Positions 8,862 through 17,713 of a stretch of 64,000 bases of DNA are shown here, piece after piece. Where the stretch lies: positions 62,001 to 126,000 of the forward strand of contig NZ_JACHBZ010000012.1 in the NCBI RefSeq assembly GCF_014200575.1, written 5' to 3'. The translations under genes were made by a program, and so were the position numbers. Source of the stretch: Mucilaginibacter saanensis (lineage in GTDB: Bacteria > Bacteroidota > Bacteroidia > Sphingobacteriales > Sphingobacteriaceae). The first letter of the stretch is position 1. Every line of letters begins with the position of its first letter. The notes under the pieces are model-generated. The model was given only the letters and a program-made list of their open reading frames with translations. It was not told the origin of the DNA and did no database searches.

Positions 8862-10037
8862 ATGAAAACAATATCAGCTTTACCACAAAAGCCCAGGCTG
8901 TTTTTTGTCATCCCGTCATTAAAAGGCGGCGGGGCCGAGCGGGTTTTAATTGCTTTGGCCAATCACTTTAACCAACTCAACTGCGCACCGGTAATTATCG
9001 CCTTAAATTATGCCGAGCCAGCTTATGTTATTGATGAAGGGGTAAGGGTAATTTATTTGGTAGATCGCCGACAAAATCAAATATGGCACCGGATATATTA
9101 TATTCTGCTTACCTTTTTTAAGCTGCTGGGTTTGTTTTTAAAAGAGCGGCCGGTTTGCGTGCTGTCGTTCATTACTTCGGCCAATATATGGTCGGGCATG
9201 GTGGGGAGTATTACCGGTACGCCTTACATCGTTTCGGAAAGAACATCGCCTAACCGCAGTATTTTTAAGCTTAATCAGTTTTTTAAATACATGGTGGCGC
9301 TGCTGTATAAAAAGGCAACGGCAATTGTAGTAGGCTCACAGGGTGTTGAGGATTGCTTACGGGAACACGACACCTTGAAGGATGTTAACAATATTTATAA
9401 AATTACCAACGCCGTGCCTGCATTTAAACCCGTATCATCCGCACCGGTTCATCACCGTAAATTTATATTGGGCGTAGGCCGACTGGAGTATGTAAAGGGT
9501 TTTGATTTGCTGGTTACAGCTTTTAGCAACGCAAAAACAGATGATACCGATCTGCTTATTGTAGGCGACGGGCAGGAGAGAGAAAACCTTACACGCCAAA
9601 TTAATGAGCTTGGCTTAACAAACCGGGTGGTACTGGTGGGCACCAAAAATAATCTGCAGGATTATTACAGCCAGGCAGAAATATTTGTACTGCCCTCCCG
9701 TAACGAAGGATACCCCAATGCCCTTGTTGAAGCCATGAGCTTTGGTTGCCCCTGCATTGCCATGGATTGTGAGTTTGGGCCGTCGGAAATAATAGTAGAT
9801 AAATACAATGGGCTGTTGGTACCCATAGGCGAAACGGCAATTTTATCGGCCGTTATGGGCCGCTTAGCTCATGACCAGGAATTAAAATTGCGTTTAAGCA
9901 GGCACGCCCACGAAATTAACTACACCAACAGTACCGAGCAGATATTTCACAAATGGGAAGGCCTGCTTTTAAGGCATGTTGAAAAAGCAGCCGTTTACAG
10001 TTCAGAAACCGCACAAGAAATAATAAAGGTTCATTGA
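8862..10037 (+). CDS. glycosyltransferase family 4
   Basis: Retaining GT-B enzyme for repeat-unit assembly. The N-terminal half has the GGGAERVLIAL acceptor-side motif near residue 24. The C-terminal Glycos_transf_1 domain starts at GVGRLEYVKGFDLLVTAF (about 204-221). The E-x7-E donor motif is in SRNEGYPNALVEAMSFGCP (about 282-300). At 391 aa it is full length. Spacing to its neighbours is 32 bases before and 27 after, consistent with one transcript. Confidence 0.9.
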   Translation: MKTISALPQKPRLFFVIPSLKGGGAERVLIALANHFNQLNCAPVIIALNYAEPAYVIDEGVRVIYLVDRRQNQIWHRIYYILLTFFKLLGLFLKERPVCVLSFITSANIWSGMVGSITGTPYIVSERTSPNRSIFKLNQFFKYMVALLYKKATAIVVGSQGVEDCLREHDTLKDVNNIYKITNAVPAFKPVSSAPVHHRKFILGVGRLEYVKGFDLLVTAFSNAKTDDTDLLIVGDGQERENLTRQINELGLTNRVVLVGTKNNLQDYYSQAEIFVLPSRNEGYPNALVEAMSFGCPCIAMDCEFGPSEIIVDKYNGLLVPIGETAILSAVMGRLAHDQELKLRLSRHAHEINYTNSTEQIFHKWEGLLLRHVEKAAVYSSETAQEIIKVH

Positions 10038-10064
10038 TTCAACCATCAGTCAGCTATAATTTTT

Positions 10065-10832
10065 ATGGTACAATATTTAATCCGTTTGGATGACCTGTGT
10101 CCGACTAATAACCTCAAAAAATGGGAACGTTTTTTTCACTTATTTGATCTTTATGATATTAAACCCATTATTGCTGTAATACCCGATAATCAAGATCCCA
10201 AGCTAAATGCCTGCGGCGATTTTAATCCTTACTACTGGCCAATGGTTCGCCATTTACAAAAAAAAGGCTACGTAATAGGGATGCACGGTTTTGAGCATCG
10301 TTACCAGATCCGTAATTCCGGATTATTCAAGATCAACAATCGCTCAGAGTTTGCCGGGTTACCACTATATGTTCAGGAACAGAAAGTTAAGGCGGCTGTA
10401 GCCATTTTTAAACGCGAGGGCATACAAACCCCGCTTTTTATTGCCCCGGCACATACTTTTGACCGTAACACCATCAAGGCACTTGACAAACACTCTGATG
10501 TATTGATCATTAGCGATGGTTTGCTGCACTCACCTTATATCAGGTTTGGTTTTGGATGGGTACCTGTACAACTATCAGAAGCAGTATCAAAAACCAAAGA
10601 TACCTGGACATTTAACTATCACCCTGAAACCTGTACCGATGAGGTATTTGAAAGACTTGAAAAATTTATAGCCGAAAATCATCAGCACTTTGTTTCCTTG
10701 TCACAGCTAACGTTTAAAGATTATACTTTAACTGATTTTGCTCGCGAGTACTACCGCATTTATCTGCGGCTTTTAAAAACTGTTGTAAAAGATTTACTGA
10801 GCCGTTTTGGTGTTTACAAACTTGCCAGGTAA
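10065..10832 (+). CDS. polysaccharide deacetylase-like protein (DUF2334 type)
   Basis: Predicted NodB-fold hydrolase with no signal peptide, so probably cytoplasmic. Its metal-site pattern is visible: RLDDLCPTN near residue 7 gives the Asp-Asp pair, and GMHGFEHRYQ near residue 72 gives His-x3-His. IAPAHTFDRNT near 127 resembles the later catalytic block. The 255-aa length fits DUF2334 proteins. In this locus it could remove N-acetyl groups from a sugar nucleotide or lipid-linked intermediate. The fold assignment is reasonably sure; the activity is inference. Confidence 0.75.
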   Translation: MVQYLIRLDDLCPTNNLKKWERFFHLFDLYDIKPIIAVIPDNQDPKLNACGDFNPYYWPMVRHLQKKGYVIGMHGFEHRYQIRNSGLFKINNRSEFAGLPLYVQEQKVKAAVAIFKREGIQTPLFIAPAHTFDRNTIKALDKHSDVLIISDGLLHSPYIRFGFGWVPVQLSEAVSKTKDTWTFNYHPETCTDEVFERLEKFIAENHQHFVSLSQLTFKDYTLTDFAREYYRIYLRLLKTVVKDLLSRFGVYKLAR

Positions 10833-10869
10833 TATACCACCTACCTGTTTATTGCTAATTAATATCGCC

Positions 10870-12141
10870 ATGATGAATATCCCCTTTTCGCCGCCCTTTA
10901 TTGATGAGGATGTAATTGATGAAGTTTTACATACCCTGCGTTCCAACTGGATCACTACCGGTCCAAAGGTTGTGGCATTGGAACAGCAAATAGTAAAGCT
11001 CACCGCATCAGATGCTGCCATTTGTGTTAACTCCTGGACATCGGGCGCCATCCTGATGCTGAAATGGTTTGGCGTAAAAGCCGGCGACGAAGTTATTGTG
11101 CCTGCATATACCTATGCTGCTACCGCACTGAGCGTTTTGCACTGCGGCGCCACACCGGTAATGGTTGATGTTAATGCTGATTACAGCATATCGGCAAATG
11201 AGGTGCGCAAAGCCATAACCCCAAAAACAAAAGCCATTATTGCGGTTGATATTGCCGGCTGGCCTTGTGATTATGATGCTTTAAATGCCATTATTAATGA
11301 GTCTGAAATAACCGGTTTGTTTGTTGCGGAATCGTTTAAACAAAGCCTGCTTAACCGGATATTGCTGATCAGTGACGCGGCCCATTCAATAGGCGCTAAG
11401 TTTGGTGCCGGTGCGGCTGCAAAAAAGAGTGATATTACCATTTTCTCTTTCCATGCGGTTAAAAATATCACCACTGCCGAAGGCGGATGTATTTGTTTGA
11501 ACCTGCCGCAACAGTTTGATACAGCAGCCGAATATAAGTACCTTAAAATGTACACCCTTAATGGCCAAACAAAAGATGCCTTTTCAAAATCACAGGGAGG
11601 CGGATGGAAATATGATATTCTTTTTCAGGGGCTTAAAATTAACATGCCCGATATTTGTGCAGCAATTGGTTTGGCCCAGATTAAAAAATATGAAAGCCAG
11701 CTGCTACCTTCCAGAAAGCAGATCGCTTTAAAATATTGCGATGGCTTTAAGGCCATGGATTGGTTTATTGCGCCGCCACTGACAGATGAGCAACGGGAAT
11801 CAAGCTATCACTTATTTCCGCTGAGGATAAAAAATATAACAGAAACTCAGCGCGACCAGATCATTGAACTTATCACAGCTAAAGGTGTGGCGGTAAACGT
11901 ACACTTTATACCAATGCCCATGCTTACCTACTTTAAAAACCTGGGGTATCATATTGTCGATTATCCAATGGCTTACCAGCAATACGCCTGTGAAATTTCG
12001 CTCCCGATATATCCGCAGTTAACTGATGAAGAGGTAGCTTATATTATTGAAGCGGTTATTTCTGCTGTTGAAAAACAACGTGCAGAGAACACAGAAATAG
12101 CTGCATACCATAAACAAGAGCCGGCAGGCATAAGTTTTTAA
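10870..12141 (+). CDS. DegT/DnrJ/EryC1/StrS sugar aminotransferase (WbpE/PglE/ArnB-like)
   Basis: Second PLP-dependent sugar transaminase of the locus. The start is taken at the ATG at 10870; the next codon at 10873 is also ATG. A frame open from 10807 would overlap the deacetylase and add a leader the family lacks. The PLP Lys is K198 in SFHAVKNITTAEGG, and DAAHSIGAKF gives the Asp and His. The N-terminus IPFSPPFIDEDVIDEVLHTL, then WITTGP, is typical of enzymes that aminate C4 of UDP-4-keto-6-deoxy-HexNAc. It is 3 bases ahead of the initiating sugar transferase and could work with the 4,6-dehydratase at 28040. Confidence 0.88.
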   Translation: MMNIPFSPPFIDEDVIDEVLHTLRSNWITTGPKVVALEQQIVKLTASDAAICVNSWTSGAILMLKWFGVKAGDEVIVPAYTYAATALSVLHCGATPVMVDVNADYSISANEVRKAITPKTKAIIAVDIAGWPCDYDALNAIINESEITGLFVAESFKQSLLNRILLISDAAHSIGAKFGAGAAAKKSDITIFSFHAVKNITTAEGGCICLNLPQQFDTAAEYKYLKMYTLNGQTKDAFSKSQGGGWKYDILFQGLKINMPDICAAIGLAQIKKYESQLLPSRKQIALKYCDGFKAMDWFIAPPLTDEQRESSYHLFPLRIKNITETQRDQIIELITAKGVAVNVHFIPMPMLTYFKNLGYHIVDYPMAYQQYACEISLPIYPQLTDEEVAYIIEAVISAVEKQRAENTEIAAYHKQEPAGISF

Positions 12142-12143
12142 CC

Positions 12144-12740
12144 ATGATTTTGAAAAGAGCTTTTGACGTTTGCTTTGCCTTAATGGGTATTATACTATTC
12201 CTTCCTTTTTTTATGGTAATAGCGCTGCTCATCCGGCTCGACTCAAGGGGGGGCATATTATACATACAGCGCAGGGTTGGGCGCAATGGTATTGATTTTA
12301 ATCTATTTAAATTCAGAACCATGTACACCGATGCAGATAAGGGTGGCCTTTTAACAATCGGGTATCATGACTATCGCATTACGCCAAGCGGTTACTGGCT
12401 GCGCAAGTATAAGCTTGACGAACTGCCGCAGCTATTCAATATTCTTTTTGGCGATATGAGCTTTGTTGGCCCCAGACCCGAAGTACGTAAATATGTAGAA
12501 CTGTATACCCTTAAACAACTCAAGGTGCTCAGTATTAAACCCGGAATTACCGACCGGGCATCTATTCAGTATTTTAATGAAAACGAACTTTTAGCAGGCG
12601 CCGACGATCCGGAAAAGCTATATGTTAATGAAATAATACCATCTAAAATTCAGTATAACCTGGATTATATTAATGAGCAGAGTTTGTGGGTTGATATTAA
12701 AATAATATTTCAGACCATAAAAAGGCTTGTTACCAAATAA
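12144..12740 (+). CDS. undecaprenyl-phosphate sugar phosphotransferase (short WcaJ/PglC type)
   Basis: Initiating enzyme that loads a phospho-sugar on undecaprenyl phosphate. A single N-terminal membrane hairpin (residues 8-30, FALMGIILFLPFFMVIALLI) precedes the catalytic Bac_transf domain. Visible motifs are FKFRTMYTDADKGG, then KYKLDELPQLFNILFGDMSF with the catalytic Asp-Glu pair, and VGPRPEV. At 198 aa it lacks the extra N-terminal membrane domain of WcaJ/WbaP and so is PglC-sized. Short members often transfer diNAcBac, QuiNAc or GalNAc phosphate. It lies between an aminotransferase and the polymerase. Confidence 0.9.
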   Translation: MILKRAFDVCFALMGIILFLPFFMVIALLIRLDSRGGILYIQRRVGRNGIDFNLFKFRTMYTDADKGGLLTIGYHDYRITPSGYWLRKYKLDELPQLFNILFGDMSFVGPRPEVRKYVELYTLKQLKVLSIKPGITDRASIQYFNENELLAGADDPEKLYVNEIIPSKIQYNLDYINEQSLWVDIKIIFQTIKRLVTK

Positions 12741-12760
12741 AAATTCACTAGCCATTAATT

Positions 12761-13999
12761 ATGTTTATTAAAAAGTGCATTGTTTTTTGCCTAATGGTGG
12801 CCTACCTGTATACGCTTGTATTTGGCATTTTCATGACAGATATATTCAGGATACCGGCGCCTATAACTTTGGGCCTGCTGATGCTGCCTTTTGTAAAAAA
12901 GCCGTTGCCGCCCTTTGCTTATTATAAGGAGTGCATTTTGTTTACGATTGCCCTGTTCTTCTACAATATTGTTGGCCTTAATGATTATATATCTTTTACC
13001 GCCAACCTGATTACCATTGTAGTTTGCGCCTTTTACTTCAATTATTTTGTTGGCTCAAACAAGCGGCGTTTTAATATAACCGTTGCAATGATATACTGCC
13101 TGTTATTACTGTCAATGGTGATACTGGTGCTTGATCATTATGATCCGGGTTCAATTGATCCCATCAGGGCAATGATGCTGGGCGAAGCAATTAAACAAAG
13201 CCCCGCCGGGTTGGCCATTACCCAGTTTACCTTTGGTTATCAGATTGCAGCTTTTGCAGGTTTTGTTTTTGTGCTATCATATACCTTCAGACAAAATATA
13301 GTAGTAAAAATACTGGCCTTTTGTATCTGTATGACCTGCCTTTATCTGGGCATGAACCGGTCGGCCTTTATCAGTTTTAGCGTTGCCTCTGTTACCTTTT
13401 TATTTATTTACTACCGGTTTAAAGCGGTGTTCCTGGTGGCGGCTGTTGTGTTGATGGGTTTTGCCATTTACACCTTTGTGTTAAAGGAAAATGCCGATGA
13501 TAAAAACAACATTTTAGCCAAAGACCAGGCTAAGGAAGCTAATGATTTTAACCGGGCAAATCTTGCTGCCGAAAACTTAAAAATTTATGCTGACTATCCT
13601 TACGGCCTCATATTTTACGGTAAAAACTGGGATGATGTAACTTACAGGAACCAGGTGTTTGGCTCAGGGTTAACCTCTCATAATGCTTATTTGATGTTTA
13701 TTACTTACCTGGGGCCTTTTTTAGGTATAGGGTTGTTAATAGGTATTTATTATAAAATAATTCAGCTGTTCCTGAAAACGGTAAACCAAACGCGGTTAAA
13801 AAGTAATGCCTTGTTGCTGTGCCTGTTTTTTTCATTTCTTTCGGTATCGTTCAATGCGCTGTCGCACAATGCGTGGTTGGTAGCTGCCGATGGCCCTACC
13901 TTGTTTCTGTACTTTGCTATTCTGCAGGGTGCACGGATCTACGAGCCGGAGCCAGAGATAGTGCCTGTTGAAGAAGAAAGAACAACTGTTTTAGTTTGA
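12761..13999 (+). CDS. O-antigen/exopolysaccharide polymerase-like membrane protein (Wzy)
   Basis: Predicted periplasmic-face polymerase of repeat units. It has 412 aa with about ten hydrophobic segments. A hydrophilic loop of about 50 residues, from roughly residue 245 (ENADDKNNILAKDQ onward), leads to LTSHNAYLMFITYLGPFLG. This loop plus SHNAYL pattern is common in Wzy and O-antigen ligase (Wzy_C-like) proteins. Wzy proteins share little sequence, so the call rests on topology and position between the sugar transferase and a GT4. It is the only polymerase candidate in the locus. Confidence 0.8.
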   Translation: MFIKKCIVFCLMVAYLYTLVFGIFMTDIFRIPAPITLGLLMLPFVKKPLPPFAYYKECILFTIALFFYNIVGLNDYISFTANLITIVVCAFYFNYFVGSNKRRFNITVAMIYCLLLLSMVILVLDHYDPGSIDPIRAMMLGEAIKQSPAGLAITQFTFGYQIAAFAGFVFVLSYTFRQNIVVKILAFCICMTCLYLGMNRSAFISFSVASVTFLFIYYRFKAVFLVAAVVLMGFAIYTFVLKENADDKNNILAKDQAKEANDFNRANLAAENLKIYADYPYGLIFYGKNWDDVTYRNQVFGSGLTSHNAYLMFITYLGPFLGIGLLIGIYYKIIQLFLKTVNQTRLKSNALLLCLFFSFLSVSFNALSHNAWLVAADGPTLFLYFAILQGARIYEPEPEIVPVEEERTTVLV

Positions 14000-14018
14000 T
14001 GACAACCCCGTTTGTTTT

Positions 14019-15086
14019 ATGAAAAAGAAGATATTTCTGATTGTAGGTTCATTAGGGGCTGGTGGCTCTGAGCGGGTTTACTGGTTGTTATCGCAATATT
14101 TCAACAAACCGGAATATGCGGTATCCGTTATTTTCCTGGATGCCAATGATAAATGTTTTTCGATGGATATTGAGGGTATCCGCTTTATTGACCTCAAAAC
14201 CGTTAAGGCGTCCCGGTCGTTTTTTAAGCTGCTCCGTTTATTAAAGGAAGAAAAACCTTATGCTGTTTTTTCAACCAATGATCATATTAATCTTTTAACA
14301 GGCATGGTGGGTTTTTTTCTGAAAGTGCCTATCCTTATAGCGCGGGTATCCAATAATCACGAACAAATGAAGGAGTTTTGTGATAATAAATCTAAGTTCT
14401 ATAATTTCTTTACCCGTTTTTTTTTCGCTCCGTTTAATTTCGTTGTTTGCCAGACCAATGAAATGCAGCAAACCATTTCAAAATTATACGGGATAGATAC
14501 CAAAAAAATGAAGGTGATATCTAACCCCATTATACAGCAGCCGCTCATTAAGGATAGCGCACCGGCAACCATCCAGAAAAAACTGATTATTGTTGTACGC
14601 CTGGCAAAAGAAAAGGGATTGTACCGGATGATAGATATTATGGAGCAGTTACCTGATAACTACACCTTATCAATTGTAGGTAACGGCCCACTGGCCGATA
14701 GTTTAAAAAGCTACGTAAGCTCAAAACAATTAAATAACAGGATTACCTTTATGGGTAAGGTTAACGGCATATCATCGTATATCATCCAGCATGATCTGAT
14801 GGTGTTAAGTTCCTTTACCGAAGGCTTTCCTAACGTTGTTTTAGAAGCGCTTTCTGTTGGTGTACCAGTAGTTAGTTTTAAGGTAGATGGCATACAGGAA
14901 ATGATCCGTGAAAACTTTAATGGCTTTGTAGCCGAGCAGCATGACGTTGATCGGTTAAGGCAATTAATAATACAAGCCTGTTCCCAAACCTGGCAGCATG
15001 ACCAAATCAAAGCAGATGTATATAACCGTTTTGCGCTTGATAAAATTGGCCAGGCCTATGAAAGCCTGATATGCCAGGAGGTTTAA
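14019..15086 (+). CDS. glycosyltransferase family 4
   Basis: GT-B glycosyltransferase for repeat-unit assembly. GGSERVYWLL lies near residue 12. The C-terminal donor domain begins at IVVRLAKEKGLYRMIDIM (about 191). The E-x7-E motif is in SSFTEGFPNVVLEALSVG (about 265-282). At 355 aa it is somewhat short but complete. It starts 19 bases after the polymerase and is followed after 27 bases by asparagine synthase. Confidence 0.9.
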   Translation: MKKKIFLIVGSLGAGGSERVYWLLSQYFNKPEYAVSVIFLDANDKCFSMDIEGIRFIDLKTVKASRSFFKLLRLLKEEKPYAVFSTNDHINLLTGMVGFFLKVPILIARVSNNHEQMKEFCDNKSKFYNFFTRFFFAPFNFVVCQTNEMQQTISKLYGIDTKKMKVISNPIIQQPLIKDSAPATIQKKLIIVVRLAKEKGLYRMIDIMEQLPDNYTLSIVGNGPLADSLKSYVSSKQLNNRITFMGKVNGISSYIIQHDLMVLSSFTEGFPNVVLEALSVGVPVVSFKVDGIQEMIRENFNGFVAEQHDVDRLRQLIIQACSQTWQHDQIKADVYNRFALDKIGQAYESLICQEV

Positions 15087-15113
15087 ATTTTTAATCAATA
15101 AATTTTATTCATT

Positions 15114-16955
15114 ATGTGCGGAATATACGGATCCACGGTTTACTATAACGACGATATTGTTCGGGCTAAATTAGCACGGGTAAATTTCCGCGGACCGGAT
15201 CATTCCGGATTTGAGCGTGTGGGTTCGGCTGTGTTGGGCCATAACCGGCTGGCTATTGTTGATCTGGATACGCGGTCAAACCAACCGTTTACTTACGGCA
15301 GCCTTAAGGTTGTTTTTAATGGCGAAATTTATAATTACAAACAGTTAAGGTCCCGGTTAAGAACGCTCGGCCACATGTTTCATACCGACTCTGATACCGA
15401 AGTGCTTGCTGCAGCCTACCTGGAATATGGTGTGCATTGTGTTGATCATTTCATCGGCATGTTTGCCTTTGTAATTTATGACACTCAATTGCAAAAGTTT
15501 TTTGGCGCCAGGGACAGGTTGGGCAAAAAGCCGTTTTACTATGCACATAATGGCCTTGATTTTGAATTTGCCAGTCAGCCGGCACAAATTGCGCTTAACA
15601 GGCAGGTAAATACCGATCTGCAGGCTATTAACGAGTATTTTATATGGGGCTACGTACCTGAACCCCGCTCTGCCTGGCAGGAGATCAAGAAACTACAGGC
15701 CGGTTACCAGTTTGTTTTTGACGTAACCACCGGGCAGTTTACAACTGAAAAATACTGGGACATTCATCACACCGATCTTAATACCTACAAAGGCAGTTAT
15801 TTTCAGGCCAAAACTGAGCTTAAAGAACTGTTAAGCGATGCAGTTAATGTGCGGATGCATGCCGATGTAAACCTTGGGGTTTTTCTTTCCGGTGGTATTG
15901 ATTCGTCAATAGTAGCTGCACTTGCGGCCAAAAATACCAGCCAGATCAAAACGTTCTGCATCAAGTTTAACGAAAAAGGTTTTGACGAAAGCGTTTATGC
16001 CAGCAACATAGCTAAATATCTGAAAACCGATCATCATGAAATAGAATGCCATACAGAGGACGGTGTTGCCCTGATTGAAAAATTTGGTGATTATTATGAC
16101 GAACCCTTTGCCGATTCAAGCGCTATACCCACTTTATTGCTTTGTAAGCATACCAAAAAATTTGTAACCGTAGCCCTGAGCGGCGATGGGGGAGATGAAA
16201 GCTTTATGGGCTACTCCCGGTACAAATGGTTAAATATGGCCAATCAGTTTTTTAATTGTCCGCTGGCCTTGCGCAAGGTAATGGGAGGCCTTGTAAAGCT
16301 ATCGCCCGATTACCGGCATAAATTAATTGCAATGGGCATCAGCGTGGCTACTATTGATTTGCTGTATGCCCTCATGCTTGGGGGGCTTGAATATTCCTGG
16401 CTGCAACAACCCGAGTTGGGCCTGAATGTTCCCTTTGTTGACATGCTATCGGCCGAGCAAGGCAGCTTTTTACAAAAAATGTCGGCTTTTGATATCAAGA
16501 CATACCTGAATGGCGACATCAATACCAAGGTTGACCGCGCTTCGATGGCGTTTTCAGTAGAGGCCAGAGCCCCGCTGATGGATCATCGCGTGGTTACTTT
16601 CGCACAACGGCTGCCCGATAATTTTAAATATGGCAACGGTGTTCAAAAAAGAATATTGAAGGATATTTTATACCAGTATGTACCTGCCTATATGTTTGAC
16701 CGGCCTAAAGCCGGCTTCACCATGCCGCTGAGCCACTGGTTCAGGCATCAGCTTAAAGATTATGTGCTTGATCATTTATCCTTACATGAGCTAAAAAACA
16801 TTCCGGGTATTGATGCGCAAAAGGCATCAGATATGATCAATGACCATATCACGGGCAAATGGAACCGTGGCCCCCAGATATGGAAACTGTTGGTGCTTAA
16901 ACAGTGGTTAAAAAACCAAAAAGCAACCGCATTACCGGTATACCAAATGGTATAG
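15114..16955 (+). CDS. asnB: asparagine synthase (glutamine-hydrolysing), probable sugar amidotransferase
   Basis: Two-domain amidotransferase. The N-terminal glutaminase (GATase_7) begins with the nucleophile Cys2 in MCGIYGS, and FNGEIYNY is present. The C-terminal synthase domain has the ATP PP-loop SGGIDSSIVAAL at about residue 259. A second conserved block, SGDGGDESFMGYSRY, lies near 360. The 613-aa length is normal. AsnB homologues inside surface polysaccharide loci (for example WbpS) are linked to amidation of uronic acids rather than asparagine synthesis. The HexNAc dehydrogenase at 4056 and the epimerase at 20448 provide suitable substrates. That role is inferred from context. Confidence 0.9.
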   Translation: MCGIYGSTVYYNDDIVRAKLARVNFRGPDHSGFERVGSAVLGHNRLAIVDLDTRSNQPFTYGSLKVVFNGEIYNYKQLRSRLRTLGHMFHTDSDTEVLAAAYLEYGVHCVDHFIGMFAFVIYDTQLQKFFGARDRLGKKPFYYAHNGLDFEFASQPAQIALNRQVNTDLQAINEYFIWGYVPEPRSAWQEIKKLQAGYQFVFDVTTGQFTTEKYWDIHHTDLNTYKGSYFQAKTELKELLSDAVNVRMHADVNLGVFLSGGIDSSIVAALAAKNTSQIKTFCIKFNEKGFDESVYASNIAKYLKTDHHEIECHTEDGVALIEKFGDYYDEPFADSSAIPTLLLCKHTKKFVTVALSGDGGDESFMGYSRYKWLNMANQFFNCPLALRKVMGGLVKLSPDYRHKLIAMGISVATIDLLYALMLGGLEYSWLQQPELGLNVPFVDMLSAEQGSFLQKMSAFDIKTYLNGDINTKVDRASMAFSVEARAPLMDHRVVTFAQRLPDNFKYGNGVQKRILKDILYQYVPAYMFDRPKAGFTMPLSHWFRHQLKDYVLDHLSLHELKNIPGIDAQKASDMINDHITGKWNRGPQIWKLLVLKQWLKNQKATALPVYQMV

Positions 16956-16981
16956 TACAATCAACATCTACCTGATATTTT

Positions 16982-17713
16982 ATGATCCAGATTAAAGCTA
17001 AAGCATTGCGTTTAATGCCTGTTAATGTAATATGGTTTGCCGGCAAACCGCAAACATGGCATTGTTTATACAGCTATTATAAACAGAGCGCCTATAGCGG
17101 TGAGGTTGTAGGATATTACCGCGAATCTTTTTTTACCAAGGTTATTAATATTGCCGCCCCGGCTGATGTTTTTGAATCAGACTTTGATCAAAAAACCAGC
17201 TATGAGATCAGGAGGGCCATTAAGGATGGTGTAACTACTACTACTGAAACTGATGTTAAGAACTTTGTTGATTTTTATAATTCGTTTGCAAAAACCAAGC
17301 AGCTTCCAAAGCTGAGCTCCAATTTTAACAACTACCTGTCGCGTATAATAATTACCAAAGCTGTTTATAACGAACAGGATATTGTGATGCACGCCTACAT
17401 CAGCGATATGAGTTTAAAAAGGGTAAGGCTGATGTATTCGGCTTCTCTTTTCCGGAACGAGAACGATACCCAGCTAAGGGCGGTAACAGGCCGGGCAAAC
17501 CGTTTACTGCACTTGAGGGATATGTGCTTTTTTAAGGAACAGGGCTTTGAGGTATATGATTTAGGTGGCTACGCCGAAGGAACTACCGATGAGGCACTGA
17601 TCAGAATCAATCAGTTTAAGGATAGTTTTGGTGGGGCGTTAATACAGGAGAGCGACTACTTACCCATGCCTGCATTGGTATTGTCCTTTTTTAATAAAAT
17701 GTTCAAGTCATGA
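16982..17713 (+). CDS. FemAB/GNAT-like acyl- or aminoacyltransferase
   Basis: The 243-aa protein has no signal peptide. A C-terminal segment, VYDLGGYAEGTTDEALIRIN near residue 200, followed by FKDSFGG, matches the pattern of the second GNAT domain of FemAB-type proteins (yD-GG, then FK-FGG). The upstream YEIRRAIKDGV near 77 resembles the usual R-x-I-[RK]-[KR]-[AG] element. It is probably a transferase that decorates a sugar, but substrate and acyl donor are unknown. It shares an ATGA overlap with the next gene (17710-17713). A larger protein of the same broad type is at 26986. Confidence 0.65.
   Translation: MIQIKAKALRLMPVNVIWFAGKPQTWHCLYSYYKQSAYSGEVVGYYRESFFTKVINIAAPADVFESDFDQKTSYEIRRAIKDGVTTTTETDVKNFVDFYNSFAKTKQLPKLSSNFNNYLSRIIITKAVYNEQDIVMHAYISDMSLKRVRLMYSASLFRNENDTQLRAVTGRANRLLHLRDMCFFKEQGFEVYDLGGYAEGTTDEALIRINQFKDSFGGALIQESDYLPMPALVLSFFNKMFKS

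Noticed and set aside
15114..16955. AsnB as a housekeeping asparagine synthetase misplaced in the locus
   Set aside because: Tight spacing and the uronate genes fit a polymer-amidation role better, although asparagine synthesis cannot be excluded from sequence.
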